A stretch of DNA of 64,000 nucleotides from Cliona cf. orientalis. Taxonomy: Eukaryota > Porifera > Demospongiae > Clionaida > Clionaidae. The stretch covers positions 6,937,054-7,001,053 of the forward strand of contig OZ005694.1 of NCBI GenBank assembly GCA_963930775.1, in the 5' to 3' direction. A program made the position numbers and the translations under genes. Below are positions 36,501 through 62,660 of the stretch, piece by piece; the first letter of the stretch is position 1; every line of letters begins with the position of its first letter. The notes beneath the pieces are model-generated. The model worked only from the letters and a program-made list of their open reading frames with translations, did no database searches and was not told the origin of the DNA.

Positions 36501-38500
36501 GAACGTTGTAGCTCATTAAAGAACCGATTTCGAAAGGAATCCAGCTTTTCGACGGTGTATAATTTGGGATCACCTGCAAACTTTGCTCTTAATAACTCGT
36601 GGTCAATCGGTGGTACTTTAAGGCCGGGCCAGCAGTTTATTAGCTCACCGATAGTTGTGTGTTTTTTGAACAACTGCACTTTTACTGTGTATGATGTCAT
36701 TTCTTGTTTTAACTCTTGGCTACCGAATTTTGAAATGAGATGTTGGAGCAGTTCATAATCAATGAATGTGAAGAGCGGATTGAGGCGATAGAATAGATTA
36801 TCAATAACTCGTCTCTCTTCTAATTCGGGCAACATGCTCTGTATTTTACTTTCATACTCCGTCCTGAATGTGAGTGGCAACCTTGTCAATGCTCGCAATA
36901 CCTTACCCACCGAAATACCTCCTTCTGAAACTTCAGTCACCAGGCGTTCATGAAGGCAGTCAAACTGCTCTATCAATGTTTCAATCCACTGGGGCACATC
37001 CAGAGGGGACACTGCATGGATAATGAGCTTCTGTGATCAGATGGTGAGATTTTTGTACTTAACATTATTTTTAACGGGAGGTACATGTAACTTTTACAAG
37101 CACTATTCCGGCCTCAAACTCTATATAGAGTTCAGTAGAGCACATACCCCATGTGCATCCCGGCACTTGTTGACAACCTTTACCTACCTAGCACAAGGCA
37201 TATAGGCGGCGGAAGGAAGCTTTGACTGGGAGGGCAAACGTTAACAATTGCGCGCAAAGCGCACAAGAAAATTTTAGGGACACATTCCCTTTAATTGCAG
37301 TTCAAAGGTCATTTGTGTCAATTGGTGGTGCTGTTACTGTCAGAAACAAAAAATGTGCACTGTGATTGATTCTTGAAGCTACATGTATTCTAGGCAGCCT
37401 TTGTAGGTATTTTGATATATTGTTATGAAAAGTAGCCACTCTATGATATCACTAGCTTGGATTTGGGGGGGGGGGGGGGGGGGGGGGGCAAGTGCACCCC
37501 TGCACCCCTATTCCGTTGCCTATGCAAGGGGGTGCAGTTGATGGGCGTGGCCAATAAAAATGCAGTTTTACGATGTTCATGGGCCTTACCAAACGATTCA
37601 AACCATAACAGAGCAAGTTTTTCGACAATTTTGTTGTGCTTAGAGTGCCTAGATCTCGACATGTGGCAATTTTCATGCTGATACAGATAAACAGGCGGAC
37701 AGAACCAATTACTTTACCCTTTGTTGCGCATGCACGCATGGGGTAAATAATTATCAACTAAAAATAGTTTGTCAAGTCCTAAATTATACGCAGTGGCTAT
37801 AGATCCAGCAGCCCGACAACCATTGCCAATACTATAGATCCGGCAGAAATACTAGAAAGTTTTCAGCTAGAACTACTAACTAACCCTGCCGAACTACTAA
37901 CTAACCCTGCTAACCATACCATAGCCAAAACCCAGCCCTACCTACCATACGAACGTATAGTCACCTATAGCATTGGAAAAGGTCGTCTGGCTGTGCCGGA
38001 CCAATAGCTACTACGTAAATTATACAGTATGATGTACCTGGAGAACTCGATCCACCTTGGTGTTGTTGAGCCTGATGCTGTTGGTCACTTCCAGTGGGTA
38101 TTTCCCAGTTGGTGACACTTCCTGACAGTGGTACCAGGCTCAAAGTCGACTTAAATTTGGCACACAGGAACTCCACGAGATCACAGCGTTGTCGACGATG
38201 CAAAACGCTTGCTAGCTTCAGATACGTGGCTTTCTTGCCCTCCCTCTTGCCCCAGGTATCCAACAGAGCTATCCTGCAGAGATCTTGGCTAGAGTTCTCG
38301 CGATTTATGTCTCTCAGTTTCTCCAAGGTGAACTCGAGGTAACACCCAACCATCTCCCAGTCGCCAAGCTTAACAGCAACCTCGTCTCGGACCCGCTTGG
38401 GGCATTCCTTGTCGAGATCCGTGGGTTTTAAACCGTGTCGGGACAAAATCTCCTCCAAACTAGGACCTGCTTCACTCACAATAGGACAGATCGACGCCAT
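30542..38500 (-). CDS. Death domain-NHR-SOCS box protein, copy C (complete, 815 aa)
   Basis: Seven exons with GT-AG borders join in one frame: 38500-38038, 37011-36257, 35121-34993, 34929-34765, 34043-33869, 31852-31232, 30681-30542 (2448 nt with stop). Residues ~24-115: Death domain (EILSRHGLKPTDLD, LRDINRENSSQDLCRIALLD). Residues 155-406: the family's unrecognised domain (NPLFTFIDYELLQHLISKFG, FRNRFFNELQRSEF). Residues 407-562: small unrecognised segments (DSMMDIHPRIDYN). NHR domain ~593-765 (GAERMDPEDNF, LREGDCVGLRLSQDGVLEFT). SOCS box 770-815: IDLEELCLERL (L-x3-C-x3-L, Elongin type) and DRLPLPIRLKDKL (Cullin 5 box). A role as substrate adaptor of a Cullin-5 ubiquitin ligase is inferred from SOCS and NHR families. 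The starting ATG is shared with copy B. It is the most complete of the three. Confidence 0.88.
32125..32617. mobile_element. MITE family 1, copy 3
   Basis: Ends ACTTGCCCAGTAG and CTACTGGGCAAGT. It lies in the intron upstream of the copy C NHR exon, at a different site from copy 1 in the paralogue, so it inserted independently. The element has a TATATATAGC box and a short reading frame ending at GAACATCAG/GTTAGT that resembles a first exon, but the frame is not kept in copies 1 and 2. Confidence 0.7.
33398..33560. mobile_element. 163-bp MITE with TACCATAGTGTCCTGGG ends
   Basis: A perfect 17-bp inverted repeat at both ends (TACCATAGTGTCCTGGG / CCCAGGACACTATGGTA), with TA at each border, as expected for a TA-targeting (Tc1/mariner-like) MITE. 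Degenerate relatives appear near 6190 and 6490. Located in an intron of copy C. Confidence 0.75.
35540..35940. mobile_element. 401-bp hAT-like MITE with perfect 8-bp TSD
   Basis: Flanked by GGCAGTGT at 35532-35539 and 35941-35948. TIRs share CAGGCCCCTCCCAACGCGGG and GGCCTGGTACACAC. Ends resemble those of the 1.2-kb element at 21214-22405. Lies between exons 2 and 3 of copy C. No coding sequence. Confidence 0.85.
37196..37526. mobile_element. ~330-bp TIR element (CATAGGCGG family), copy 2
   Basis: Starts CATATAGGCGGCGGAAGG and ends GTTGCCTATG, flanked by CAAGG on both sides. It is homologous to 28430-28774 and includes a run of ~24 Gs at 37465-37488. It sits in the first intron of copy C. Confidence 0.7.
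37540..37740. repeat. Dispersed repeat family 2, copy 4
   Basis: Matches 22455-22640 over its length (GGCCAATAAAAATGCAGTTT, TTTTCATGCTGATACAGATA, GAACCAATTACTTTACCC). Same relative intron position as in copy B, so it was probably duplicated with the gene. Confidence 0.65.
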
Positions 38501-38520
38501 GATGCTGTTTATCTCGCTCA

Positions 38521-38625
38521 CCACACCCCAAAATCTGAATTTGGGGGTGTGGTCCGAGACTATCAAAATACTATTTAATTTAATGCATGCACATCCTGTA
38601 CGTACAATCGTGGCGACCATTTCCT
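38521..38625 (-). promoter_or_regulatory. Conserved CACCC palindrome upstream of copy C start
   Basis: CCACACCCCA and TTTGGGGGTGTGGT face each other 20-55 bp upstream of the ATG at 38500, and GGCGACCATTTCCT lies ~110 bp upstream. Both elements are shared with the copy B upstream region in the same order. Confidence 0.5.
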
Positions 38626-38629
38626 AATG

Positions 38630-39181
38630 CTACTGATAAAAAAAATTTATGGTACTATGATTATTCACACCATTGTGCATAACATTATGGTCATCAGGCC
38701 TCAGTGCAGGGAGTCAGCTAGCTATAGGGTGCTATCTAGCTATTTTGATTTATGTATGAAAACAAATTAGATGTTGTACTACTGTGGCTTTCCGAATTTG
38801 GGTAGTAGCTACTCTATTTTTATACAGTATATGTGGCAGTCCCATGTAGAAATCAAACATTATTCCTATCACATTATTTTTGACCACTTTTTCTATTTGA
38901 CATGATTGTAGCTAACTCTGTTGTGGAATCTCCCAGAAAGCTCATATTTAGGCTTCAATCTATTTGCTAGAGGTGAGCCAACTTCTGGCTTCAACTGTCA
39001 AACCATAATAATATTAGGTGAGCTAATTGAATTAAGCTAATTAATAATTCGTTTTCTACATGGGACTGCCACATATATAACAGTGAACTTGAACAATAAT
39101 ATTAATGATAGTCTGCTTGTAAATAATAATATTACTGTATACAAACAATAAAATTACACTAATAGCTAGCTACTAGCTATG
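38630..39181. other. Intergenic between copy C and sulfotransferase 3' end
   Basis: AT-rich, no ORF of note. CCCATGTAGAAA at ~38841 and TTTCTACATGGG at ~39053 are inverted, with CTGCCACATAT/ATATGTGGCAG next to them, so a ~230-bp fold-back element may lie here. Confidence 0.45.
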
Positions 39182-42162
39182 TCATGCAACTGTGCCGAGG
39201 TAGTCCTCCAGCCTGAGAGTGTCTCCATTATTGTATCTCATCAGATAGTCTATGGATGTTGAAATGCCACTGTCCACAATCTGTCTCTGCTCTCTCGTAA
39301 AGTGCTCAAAAGTCTCGTGATGCTTTCTCTGAAAAGTGCTGAAGTCGGCAGCCATTCTCTGTTGCAGTTCGTCCTCCCTGTACCCAAAATGCAAGAAGTC
39401 TAACATCCTCTTGACTTGGATGAGAGTATCCTGTTTTAGATCCTCATACCTGTATAAGTACGTATGTAGAATAGCCTATAATAATATTATAGTATTATTA
39501 TGTTACAATAAACAATGTGCGTGGACTCATCTATAGTGATTCATACCAAACTTTAAAGTAATGGGAATGTAACGTAGTAATAATATTATAACAGATCATA
39601 GTTTTACCTGACTACTAGCACTGATTTATTGTTTCTGTGACCCTCCACCACCCACTCCTGGAAGTAAGCCTGCCACACTGGAAGCTTACGCTTGATAAAA
39701 GACTTCCAACCACCATTTTCACCTGGGAAAGAGTGGAGGGGAGAGAGAGAGCAGGAGAGAGAAAGAGGGGAGGGAGAGAGACTGCAGTTTCAATCCAATA
39801 ATGTTCTTGCTGCATGTATAAAGCTAATTTTGCTACAAGCTGTTCATCTTACCGAACTGTTCCTGCCCAGTGGATCCTATGTGTTTATTGCTGCCATTGG
39901 TGTGTGCCATGTGTGTTGCTGCATTGAGGCGGTTCCACTCAGCGATCAGTGCTCTATAGGGATTTCGGACAATTAGGATCACTGCGCCATAGGCTGGTAC
40001 CTGGAAGGATGGTCACACAAGTGTTTTAGTAAATTACAAGGCCTACTTCTGTATAAAGGCAAAATTAAGGTATTAAGCTCATGCATGCATGTAAATACTT
40101 CAACAGGATCAGAGAACACTCTAGGAAATACATGACATTGTGATGCATCATCAACAATATGCATGAGAACTGCGTGATGTAATGTACGTATTATAAATTT
40201 GAAGAATGGGGTGTTGGTGGAAAAGAATAATTCAGATGGTATTCTTTGTGCATTATATAGGTCACTCAGAGTCTAATTAGCCTTGAATTATTGTACCTTT
40301 CCATTGTTGAGTATCTGTGGTGAGTTGACCTCTGTCCATACCACTTTACGTGATTTGTGTGTTTTGACAGCAATCACTGCTCCACTTCGAATGGCCTCGC
40401 CGTTCATTCCAGACGCCCTGATGGTCTTGTCACAGTATATAGCACCTTTATGGCAAGAGAACAATTAATGACAGAGAATACAAGGGGTCTGGGAGACAGA
40501 GAGAGGGAGGGAGGGAGGGAGGGAGGGAGTGAAAGAGATATAGAATAGCTACCCCTATGCCATACGATATCTACTCACCAGTACATACTCCAGTTGCTTT
40601 CTCTAGTAGTCCTCTCACCCATGTGTTTCCAGAGCCAGGGAAGCTGGCTAGAGCCACGGCTGCCCTCCTTGTCCCGTTGATGAAGTGGCAGGGACCTGGC
40701 TTAGCACCACCAACACTCCTGCAGACAGGGAGGATGAAACTTATAGATGCAAAGGACCAGTTATTATGGTGGCTAGTGTTTAGCTATACTCATTCCTAGG
40801 CTTTATCCTTATGTTCTCTGGGAATGTGTATGCTCTCTGGGAATGAGACACTCACTCAGAGTACATACTCACCTTAATTTGGCCAGACAGGTCTTGTAGG
40901 TATAGAGGTCGAGTGATTGGAGAAACTCCGAGCATAAACTATCCCTGCATGATGTATAGAATCATAAAAATTAAAATAAGCTTGAGCATGCATTAAATTG
41001 TTGTAGTATCGAATGATTACATGTTTTTACCTGCACAAGTGTCCATCCATTAGGGGTGGTGGGTATGGGGTATCAAACAGTGGGTAATCTTTGGGTAGCT
41101 CAAACTGTTTGCTAGACGATTTCTTCTTTGACAGACCAACCTTCCACTTTGACGACTGCTGCTTAGTTAGCTGATCTTTGAGACCAGATTGATCGCTGAC
41201 GTGGGAACCCAAGGGCTGATTTAGATTATTTTGTGAAATAGTAGGGTAGACTTTGTCTTCTCTGGTAACTGATTCATGTAGGGGGAGTCGCTCTAGGCTG
41301 GCTGCAGTTTGGGTAGGTGGATTAATTCCCGACACATCATGGCTCGACACTGCAGCTATAGTTTTGTTCGAATCAAGGATTTTTCCAATCGTAGGTATCT
41401 CTCGCTCATCATCTTGGAGATTTAATTTATTATGTGTGGGTAGCTGCTGCATGTCGTTGTTTGCTATGCCGGCAGTCGGTGGGTCTAACCCCAGTACACT
41501 GTTTGTGGAGGCTGCCATAATATCGACGTTCTTGTCTTGTATCTTCTCTGTCGTAGATGTCTGCATTTCTCCACTCCTTATCTCTCTTACATTCTGTTTG
41601 TTATTGCTATTGTATTCATTAGAGGAGAGAGGGTCATCGTTGTTTAATCTTGTTTTTGTGTTTGATAGTATTGTCTTCAGTTCGTTCAGACTGTATCGTT
41701 TCCTTTGCATTTCACGATACTCATGGTGGGGGCTGAGATAGTTCAAATTGTTCAGGAAATCTGGAGCTTGCTTGGGAGGTTGATCAACATCCTCCAACTG
41801 CAGCGCTAGCCTTCCACTCAAGTGAAGTGATAGCTCTTGCGGTCTACTTAGCAACTGCATAGAATAAGAAATCAGCTAGTACGTACATGTATGTGATGAA
41901 TCTGACCACCCCTTGATTTAACTCATTATCATGTAACTGCTAGTCTCATGCATATGGCACATAATTTTCACTTTTTTATGTTCTATCATTATCCTATGAT
42001 AAGAAATAGCTATCTCACCTCAGCAGTCATGACACAGAACTCAACTGTCACTACAGCAAGTGACAGTACAAATGCTATACCTAGTAGGAGACGGGTTTGA
42101 GCACGGTGGCAGAAACATCGATGAAGATATCCTATAGATGAATGGATACATAGCCATATCAT
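39182..42162 (-). CDS. WSCD-like membrane sulfotransferase (619 aa)
   Basis: Eight exons join in frame: 42162-42019, 41854-41031, 40944-40873, 40718-40579, 40445-40297, 40000-39853, 39722-39608, 39449-39182 (1860 nt with stop). Residues 25-44 are a hydrophobic signal anchor (LLLGIAFVLSLAVVTVEF), giving a type II Golgi-type topology. Residues 49-320 are a polar, Ser/Thr/Asn-rich stem with no Cys-rich WSC repeats. The catalytic part follows: ASFPGSGNTW (371-380, the 5'-phosphosulfate loop), KTHKS (421-425) and VILIVRNPYRALIAEWNR (450-467, 3'-phosphate region). This order matches WSCD1/WSCD2, for which sialate O-sulfotransferase activity has been reported; the substrate here is unknown. The start codon is uncertain because an acceptor-like CTATAG lies just after it. 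The lack of WSC domains is the main difference from vertebrate WSCD. Confidence 0.85.
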
Positions 42163-42745
42163 AAAATCTCCCCCCCCCCCCCCCTCAACATTCATGAACT
42201 GTTCAAGTCAGTCCCCAAGTCATTCACAGAGTGTACCTTTATTAGAGCCAGGGGTCTTGGCTTGATAGGAGAACATGATATGACTGTTTTAGTGTCCTTT
42301 TGGAGACAATTTTGAACCTAAAATCGTTGATGTGAATATAGATCACGTCAGCATTCCGTTTTTCAGAGAGTGCAGCCTGTTAGCCTGGAGACAGAGCCAT
42401 GTGGAGCCTGGAGACAACTTATCAGCCCTGGAACGTTCATATCGCGCATGCGTGATAGATGAGGCGCCAAAATTCGCTCTGCGCCGCGCGCTCCGCCAAA
42501 AATTAATTATGTTTCTGATCCCGGTTCCCAGGACCAACGGCATGGGTACCTTGGAATGAGACTCTATCAGACATGCGCAATACCCTATGCATGATGTAAG
42601 TATTCGTAAGGTCATGTCACGTCATCAGACCGAAGGGACTTCCCGGGAGAATCCCTTTCTTGATCTCACCACTGAACCTAGCGCCTAATAGGCCCTTAGA
42701 CTGCCAGGTGTAGCCTCGCTCTTACAGTGAACCCCCCACAGTACG
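42163..42745. promoter_or_regulatory. Divergent upstream region between sulfotransferase and coiled-coil gene
   Basis: About 580 bp separates the two opposite-facing 5' ends. It includes a GC-rich core around 42440-42500 (GCGCATGCGTGATAG, GCGCCGCGCGCTCCGCC), a C run at 42171-42184, and a TTTAAAAAAG string at ~42746 that could act as a TATA-like element for the plus-strand gene. Transcription start sites cannot be fixed from sequence alone. Confidence 0.35.
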
Positions 42746-42749
42746 TTTA

Positions 42750-43065
42750 AAAAAGATCTATCGAAAGAGAAGAAGAGAAATCCGAAGAACGATTATCGAG
42801 TGGCGAACCCGTCCGTGCGCCCGAGTTTTGTTTTAAATGTAGAGCTACATGTATACCTAGTGTTGAGTCTGTGTTGTCGTTGTCGTTGCGTTTAAATTTG
42901 TAGATACACAGTAGGTAGTTCAGTATTAAAGTGTGGGCAACGGCTGTTCGCTAAAGTGTACGGATACTATCAAGGAGAACTGTAAAAAGGATCGTTTGTT
43001 TGAACCAAGGTGGTATCAGATCAACAAAGTCAAGTTTCAAACCAGAAGATCAAGAATCAAAATTT
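42750..43065 (+). other. Probable 5' untranslated first exon of the coiled-coil gene
   Basis: GC and codon texture change here, and the segment ends in a strong donor (AAAATTT/GTAAGTATA) at 43065. The next plausible acceptor is ATTCGTAG at 48975, 20 bp before the coding ATG. Reading across this junction meets a stop, so the exon would be noncoding. The start is approximate. Confidence 0.45.
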
Positions 43066-46000
43066 GTAAGTATATTAATCACACACACACACGTACACAC
43101 GCCAGTACTAGTAGATCTACCCGTGGGAAGGGAGTGAGACCGACAGTAGTACACATAATTATACCAACAGTCTTTTAGTACATAATATTCAAGTGTAGTA
43201 CATGTAAATTTATATATGAGAACTACTTCAAGGGCACACTTCTTTCAAGTTGAGCATACTCTAAAACCAAGAGTATATTATAAGAGTCAAAATTCATGAC
43301 AAAATCGCATAATTCTGAATGAAATTTACCAAGTTGTACTGCAGAAATATAGATTTTCAAGGAATATCTTATGAATATTCCACCCATTGAATCGGATTAA
43401 AAAAATTGATGTTGAGGGATAATATTCAAACGTTTAATAAGCATAAGATGAGGTGCAAAACTGATGGGAAATGAAACTGAAAGTGTTATTGCCTGGTTGT
43501 CTTTAAATCCTTTTGAGGTATCCTGTCTTGTAGCCTCAGAAAGCCTTACTAAACTGCTAGGCAGGATTGAAGAATTATGTATGTACACGTGTAACATGCT
43601 TTTACCATACATGGGAATAGCACTGCCAGCACACCCTCAGCAAATACCATTAAGTGTCATATCATGGATCTCAGAAAGTCCCTGTGCATGTGTGTGTGTG
43701 AGAGAGAGAGAGAGTGTTTTGTGTTGATGGCTTTGGGCTGAGGTAATGGCCCCCAATGGAAGGAATGATTTAATCCCACTTGACACACTCATATCCTGGG
43801 CCCCATGATAATATGTGTTTGTGTTTGTGTGTGTGTAGTCCCTCCTGTCTGATTCCCATGTTCAATTCCTCTGTGTACTGTAGCGTTCACCCCTCCCCCA
43901 ACCCAAAACAAGACAAACTTAATTATTTCAAGTGCCTATACATGTACATTCGTCTAGCTTGGCATCAAAGGATATTATAATATATCAACCACCCCCTCCC
44001 ACACAACATTATTTTTTCAAGTATATGCATGTATTATGAATCTATCCGTTATTAGGAACTTTGTTTCAGTTGTTCGTTGGAGCTTTCACTTTAAAATTGA
44101 AATAAATTGTCCCAATGGAAGCCTGTGATGTGTGTGGAGTACATTTTATTATGCAGTCATGTGAATGTGAGGAGATTTTGGGTTTCAGTGGGACACATTA
44201 CCAAGCCTTTTCAGATTCAATTTGGACAAGATTAGTCTAAGAATGGTGATGTCTCCCTCCCACCCCATTGAAAATTTGAATTTGTGGACTTCTTTGGTCA
44301 ATAGTAAATCTGGTCTTCCACAATAGTAGGGATGTTTCTCATACATGTAAAATAGTACTACAGACTTGCATATGTGCATCTACAAAAAACTCCCTGGTGG
44401 CTTCAGTGCTTGCTACATTACAGTATGACTCATATCATAATATTATATCACACTCATGATAGGGGCTCTGGTATTATCATTTTAATGTTGATTTTCTAGT
44501 ACATACATGACATTGTACATGTACATGTTTGTTTCGTTCAACTACATAATACATGTACACATGATATGCGTACTATTATAAGACGTCCTATAAGCTATTT
44601 GGTAGGCCCTGTACTGTCATAACCTACATGTATGTTAGTTTGATGTAAATGTACTTGTGTTTCTAATAGTAAAACAGTCCCATGTCTGCAAACATGTCCA
44701 GCGTATGTAGGTCTGTTTGGGTGTTTCTATGATAATATTATGTTATTGTGTACATAATACATTAATTTTACACATGTAATATATTATTATGTAACACAAC
44801 AGTATTTATATTGACCTAGAAACAGTTCCCAATGAGGTCATGCATACATTGCTCACCATATTAATTTTTATGAGTAGCAAAGTAGTCCCTGTGTGTATTG
44901 ATTATTGGAAAACTACATGACATTGTACATGTACGTAGTAATCGCTGATGGACACATCTGCTCTCCCTGAAGCATAGTCAATTATTATGCCACGTGCATG
45001 TAGGTATACACGTATATTTACAAATTAAATCATGGATTAATAGGAACAATGTAGCTGTACTGTATGTACTTCACCCCTGATAATGTATATTGTGAGATTC
45101 ATGTGTGTGCGCTAGCTTGAGTGTGGTCTTCTGCTCCCAGCTCCAGTCCAGTTCCTATTCCACTTAAACTTTGACCTCTGAAGTTACAAACGGAAGCTAT
45201 TCGCCAGTAGGTGTGTATGTAGTAATGAGTACAAGATTGTCGCTGTTGGGTGTGGGAGGTTATAGCAAACAGCCACTTAAGAACATTATATTCTGTCCGT
45301 TATGAGGCGGAAGAGAGGGGAGGGGAATTTTAAATCGGTAGCTGTCACTATGGAGTGAGTTGTAACAGGCCAGGGGCTGGGCCTTCCCATTGTGAAGGAC
45401 TGGGGATTCTGTGTATGTACGGCCTCTTGATTGAAAGGTCATGAGTGACAGTTGCGTGTGTAACGCTGTATAGAAAAATTCCCTCTCACTGTTTCGATAC
45501 AATGCAGACCTCTGCTGTAGTACTCTAGGCCTGGTAAAGGTCGTAACCAATGTATAATATTTTACTAGCTGCTGTTAGTGCCATAATATTATAGCTAAGA
45601 GAATTTTGATTGCTACACCTACATGTACACTCACTGGCGAAATTTTTATAATACTTTTACCATAATCACAAAAAAAATTTGTTCCAACAAAAATACAATA
45701 GTAAGCTTGATAGCTGAGCTTGGCAATCTTCAGCTTCAAGTGTATGTGTGTTGTGTGAGACTAGCTGGAGTTCTTTCATCGCCCATTTGCTACCAATTAG
45801 TCCCCTAACCTTGTGGGGCTTGTGGTGCACTCCGACCTCCTCTTTTGATTACCGTCTTTTGTCCTCATTGATGATGTCGCGTCAATGTTGACTTTCAATA
45901 TCCTGCTCCATACCTACTAGATAGGTACAGTACAGTAGCATCAGCACCCCCACCTTCACCATAGCAACTAGCTTCCTGGTATGTGATTACAGCTAGGGGT

Positions 46001-48975
46001 TCCTGAAGCTTTGTATGTAGTCCCTTTTCAAACCTGCAGTGCTGATTATGCCATCCTGCAGTGCTGATCTTAAAAAAATAATAAAACCACAAAGAAAATT
46101 GATAATGGCAAAAAAGGCTAATAGCTCAATCCAGGAACCAGTAGCCTATGTAATTTACCAGCTAATTATAGGGATCAATGTGGATGATCGTAAGGTATAT
46201 CTAGGCCAATAATGAGAGGGCCGGACTGTGGGGCAATAAAAATACAACTAGTTGCAAGACCTAAAATAATTGCAATGCAGTTCTATATAATATAGTTGAC
46301 TGTGGATTCCATGTACCCTAATTAAGATATTGCAACTTGCCTTTAGCATAATATAAACAGATATATTCCAGACACAAATATGTACATGTACATGTACATG
46401 TAGTACATGCATGTGATAAGCCTTCCGGAGTGCTAGTGTGAACCTTGTGGGCCAGCCGACCGACCACAAAGGTTGCCTCGAGACGTCACTAGACTAAGTA
46501 TAAAATTAAATTTAAAGCCCACCCAAAAATGTATTATTATTGCATTTTGAAAGAAGGAAAAAATTATTTTGGTTGATACAGGTGCCTAGCTGTGGTGGCC
46601 GGGGCTAAGTGCTGCATGTACCCCGATACACTGCGACAATATTATTGTCGGATCCAGATACTATAGAACATACTTTTGTACTGTACATGTGCATATAGAT
46701 TAATATTCATTATGGAATTTTTAATCGATCATTCTGAAAGGAGGAAACGCGTCATGTACATGCACTCATTACAACGTTAAGTACTTCAATGGGTCACTTT
46801 CCCAGGGAAATCGTAACCATCGATCACTTTCTGTACGTCAAAGATGTCGCTGCCTCCTTTGTTGAAGGCTAACTACCTCCTGAAGTCTAATTCTATCCCA
46901 GTATGTGGGCGTCATTGACCTTTGTCACTTACTATGGGTACTGTATATATTATGTTGAATGTATTTTTATGATGATTGTCAATTAAGTACTTTTAACTAC
47001 CTGCACATATAAGTACATGTGCATAGGCGGTTTTAGGGGGGTTTCCGAGGTTTCTGGAAACCCCTTACCAGCTGGGTATTCCGTTTAATGCCCACTACAC
47101 GTGTGTCTACACAGCCTAGCTAGACAGCTAAAGTTAGCCTTCAGTGCTATTGACACGCCTGAGAGGCTCGGAGCAGGACTAGCCAGGATGATCAAGAGTG
47201 TTGAGCCTACCACCTACAAAAAAGACGTGCAAAACAAGGAGTAGCTAAGTTCATGGCTATGCTATGTATGCATGCATGATCATTTACTAGTACAGCTAGC
47301 TATTTATGATATTAGTGACAGGCCTGGTAGCTATAGCTAACTAAGCTAATTTAAAGTAGCTGTATTTGCTTCTTTGTTTGCTTTTTTGTTTTATGATGTT
47401 TATTGAAAGAAAATGGCTCTAGGAGCAGTCTATGACACCAAAATTTTCAAAATTTTCCTGGGGGAGCATGCCCCCAGACCCCCCTAGAAGGCTTAAACTA
47501 GTTAGAAACCCCTACAGAAATATCCTAGAATCGCCCTTGATGTGTATGTGTGCAAGTTTTAGTTCTGTGTGCATAATTATGTACTACCATACATGATACA
47601 TGTATGTACAATGTAGCTAATACATGTACATGTAGCTAGCTTGAAATTGCTTGAGAAGCCAGTTTCCTGTTGTTGTGCCCTGGCTGGTTTTCTGGCTTGA
47701 TACTGGATGCCCACAATTTCATCAGTCCAGGATGCCACAGTGTATCCATGGATCTACTGTAGCTCTTCCTACATAATACATGTATTGCATGCTGTGTACA
47801 CATGTGGCCAATTATCTGAGTTCCACTTTACATGTTCATCCATATTGATGTGTACACATGGCATATGGAGGGGGGTTTGTGGGTACTGTAGTGTAGGTGT
47901 TGACATGTCAGTATGGGCACTGAGTGGTTGAGTGGTGGGTTGCTGTGGCCAGGTTTCCGCCTAGTGAGTGTAATTAAAGGGGCATACTCATTTACTTTCA
48001 TCAATGGCTAAGACTCCTAAAGCAATGTACCTGACAAAATTCATATCTTTAACTCATTGAGAGTTAATCCTTACCCATTCCATGGTTGCCCTATTTGCTA
48101 CAACTGGGAATAGTAAGGCTATAGATCTGTATGAGGCTAGAAATTGGCATTTGTTTTTACAATATCGTAATGTACATGCACTTTCTATTTAAGTAATTTT
48201 GAAACTTAATAAATGCTATTAACTTTTTTGTGGACACTGTGATGTATGGGAAACACTTACAAGTAATAGTTTTTGGCAGACACTGAAAGTAGCCTTGGGC
48301 AATTAACATTTCAGAGAGGGGAGCTCCTAGTATTAGATCTAATTCCACCTACCTTGGCTTTTGTGGTCATTGTTTGTGGTCCCTCAATAATGAACAGAAA
48401 ATGTTGTACGCAACCACAAGAAAGGTACCCCTTTTTTTCTTCTAAACACTGATTATCAAATCAATCTTTTTGTTCTGTTTTTCTTTCCCATATAATAATA
48501 TAAGTAATATTGCTACTGATTTAATACCTGGAATATCTGCTTCTATCAGTGTCGTTGAATTTGTACTACTTTCTATTGGATCACTGTTGTGAGTATTGCA
48601 TGCTGTTAGTTACTGTATTGATTTCTCATTCTGGTGTCAGCTAGTGACTTGCGGGGATCTCTTTTCTTGTTATCTCACATCACTTGCTTATCACAAGTTT
48701 GCACACACGTAACAATAAACTACCTGATTCTTAGTGTAATCGTGCACTGTACATGTATGCACATGTATCTGAGCTGCAATTCCACAAAAGAAGTTGCGAG
48801 CGTTAAGTAGTTCTTGTTGATATTCCACTGTCGTTATTATTACAATTTTCTCATAAGGTCATCTACTGATGTGTATTAATTAGCTAAGACCTTATTATAA
48901 GTTTTGTCTTCTTACAAAAATATACACCACAAAACTCCAAAAACATTCAATTTTTGTGTTTACATTTATTCGTAG
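43066..48975. other. First intron of the coiled-coil gene (~5.9 kb), no gene recognised
   Basis: AT-rich with many TACATGTA palindromes (for example 44517-44527 and 46381-46403), CA/GT microsatellites at 43081 and 43689, and a degenerate TIR-like repeat at 47030-47515 (AGGCGGTTTTAGG..CCTAGAATCGCCCT) that includes the GGGGAGCATGCCCCCAGACC block also seen at 8.5 and 19.9 kb. No coding frame is convincing on either strand. Confidence 0.45.
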
Positions 48976-48995
48976 TTCTATAGCCCATTCCAGTG

Positions 48996-62660
<13,665 letters not shown>

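Noticed and set aside
42933-43178. Protein-coding ORF at the start of the coiled-coil gene
   Set aside because: It opens with GTG, is crossed by a strong splice donor at 43066, and joins to a stop in the next exon. A 5' untranslated exon fits better.
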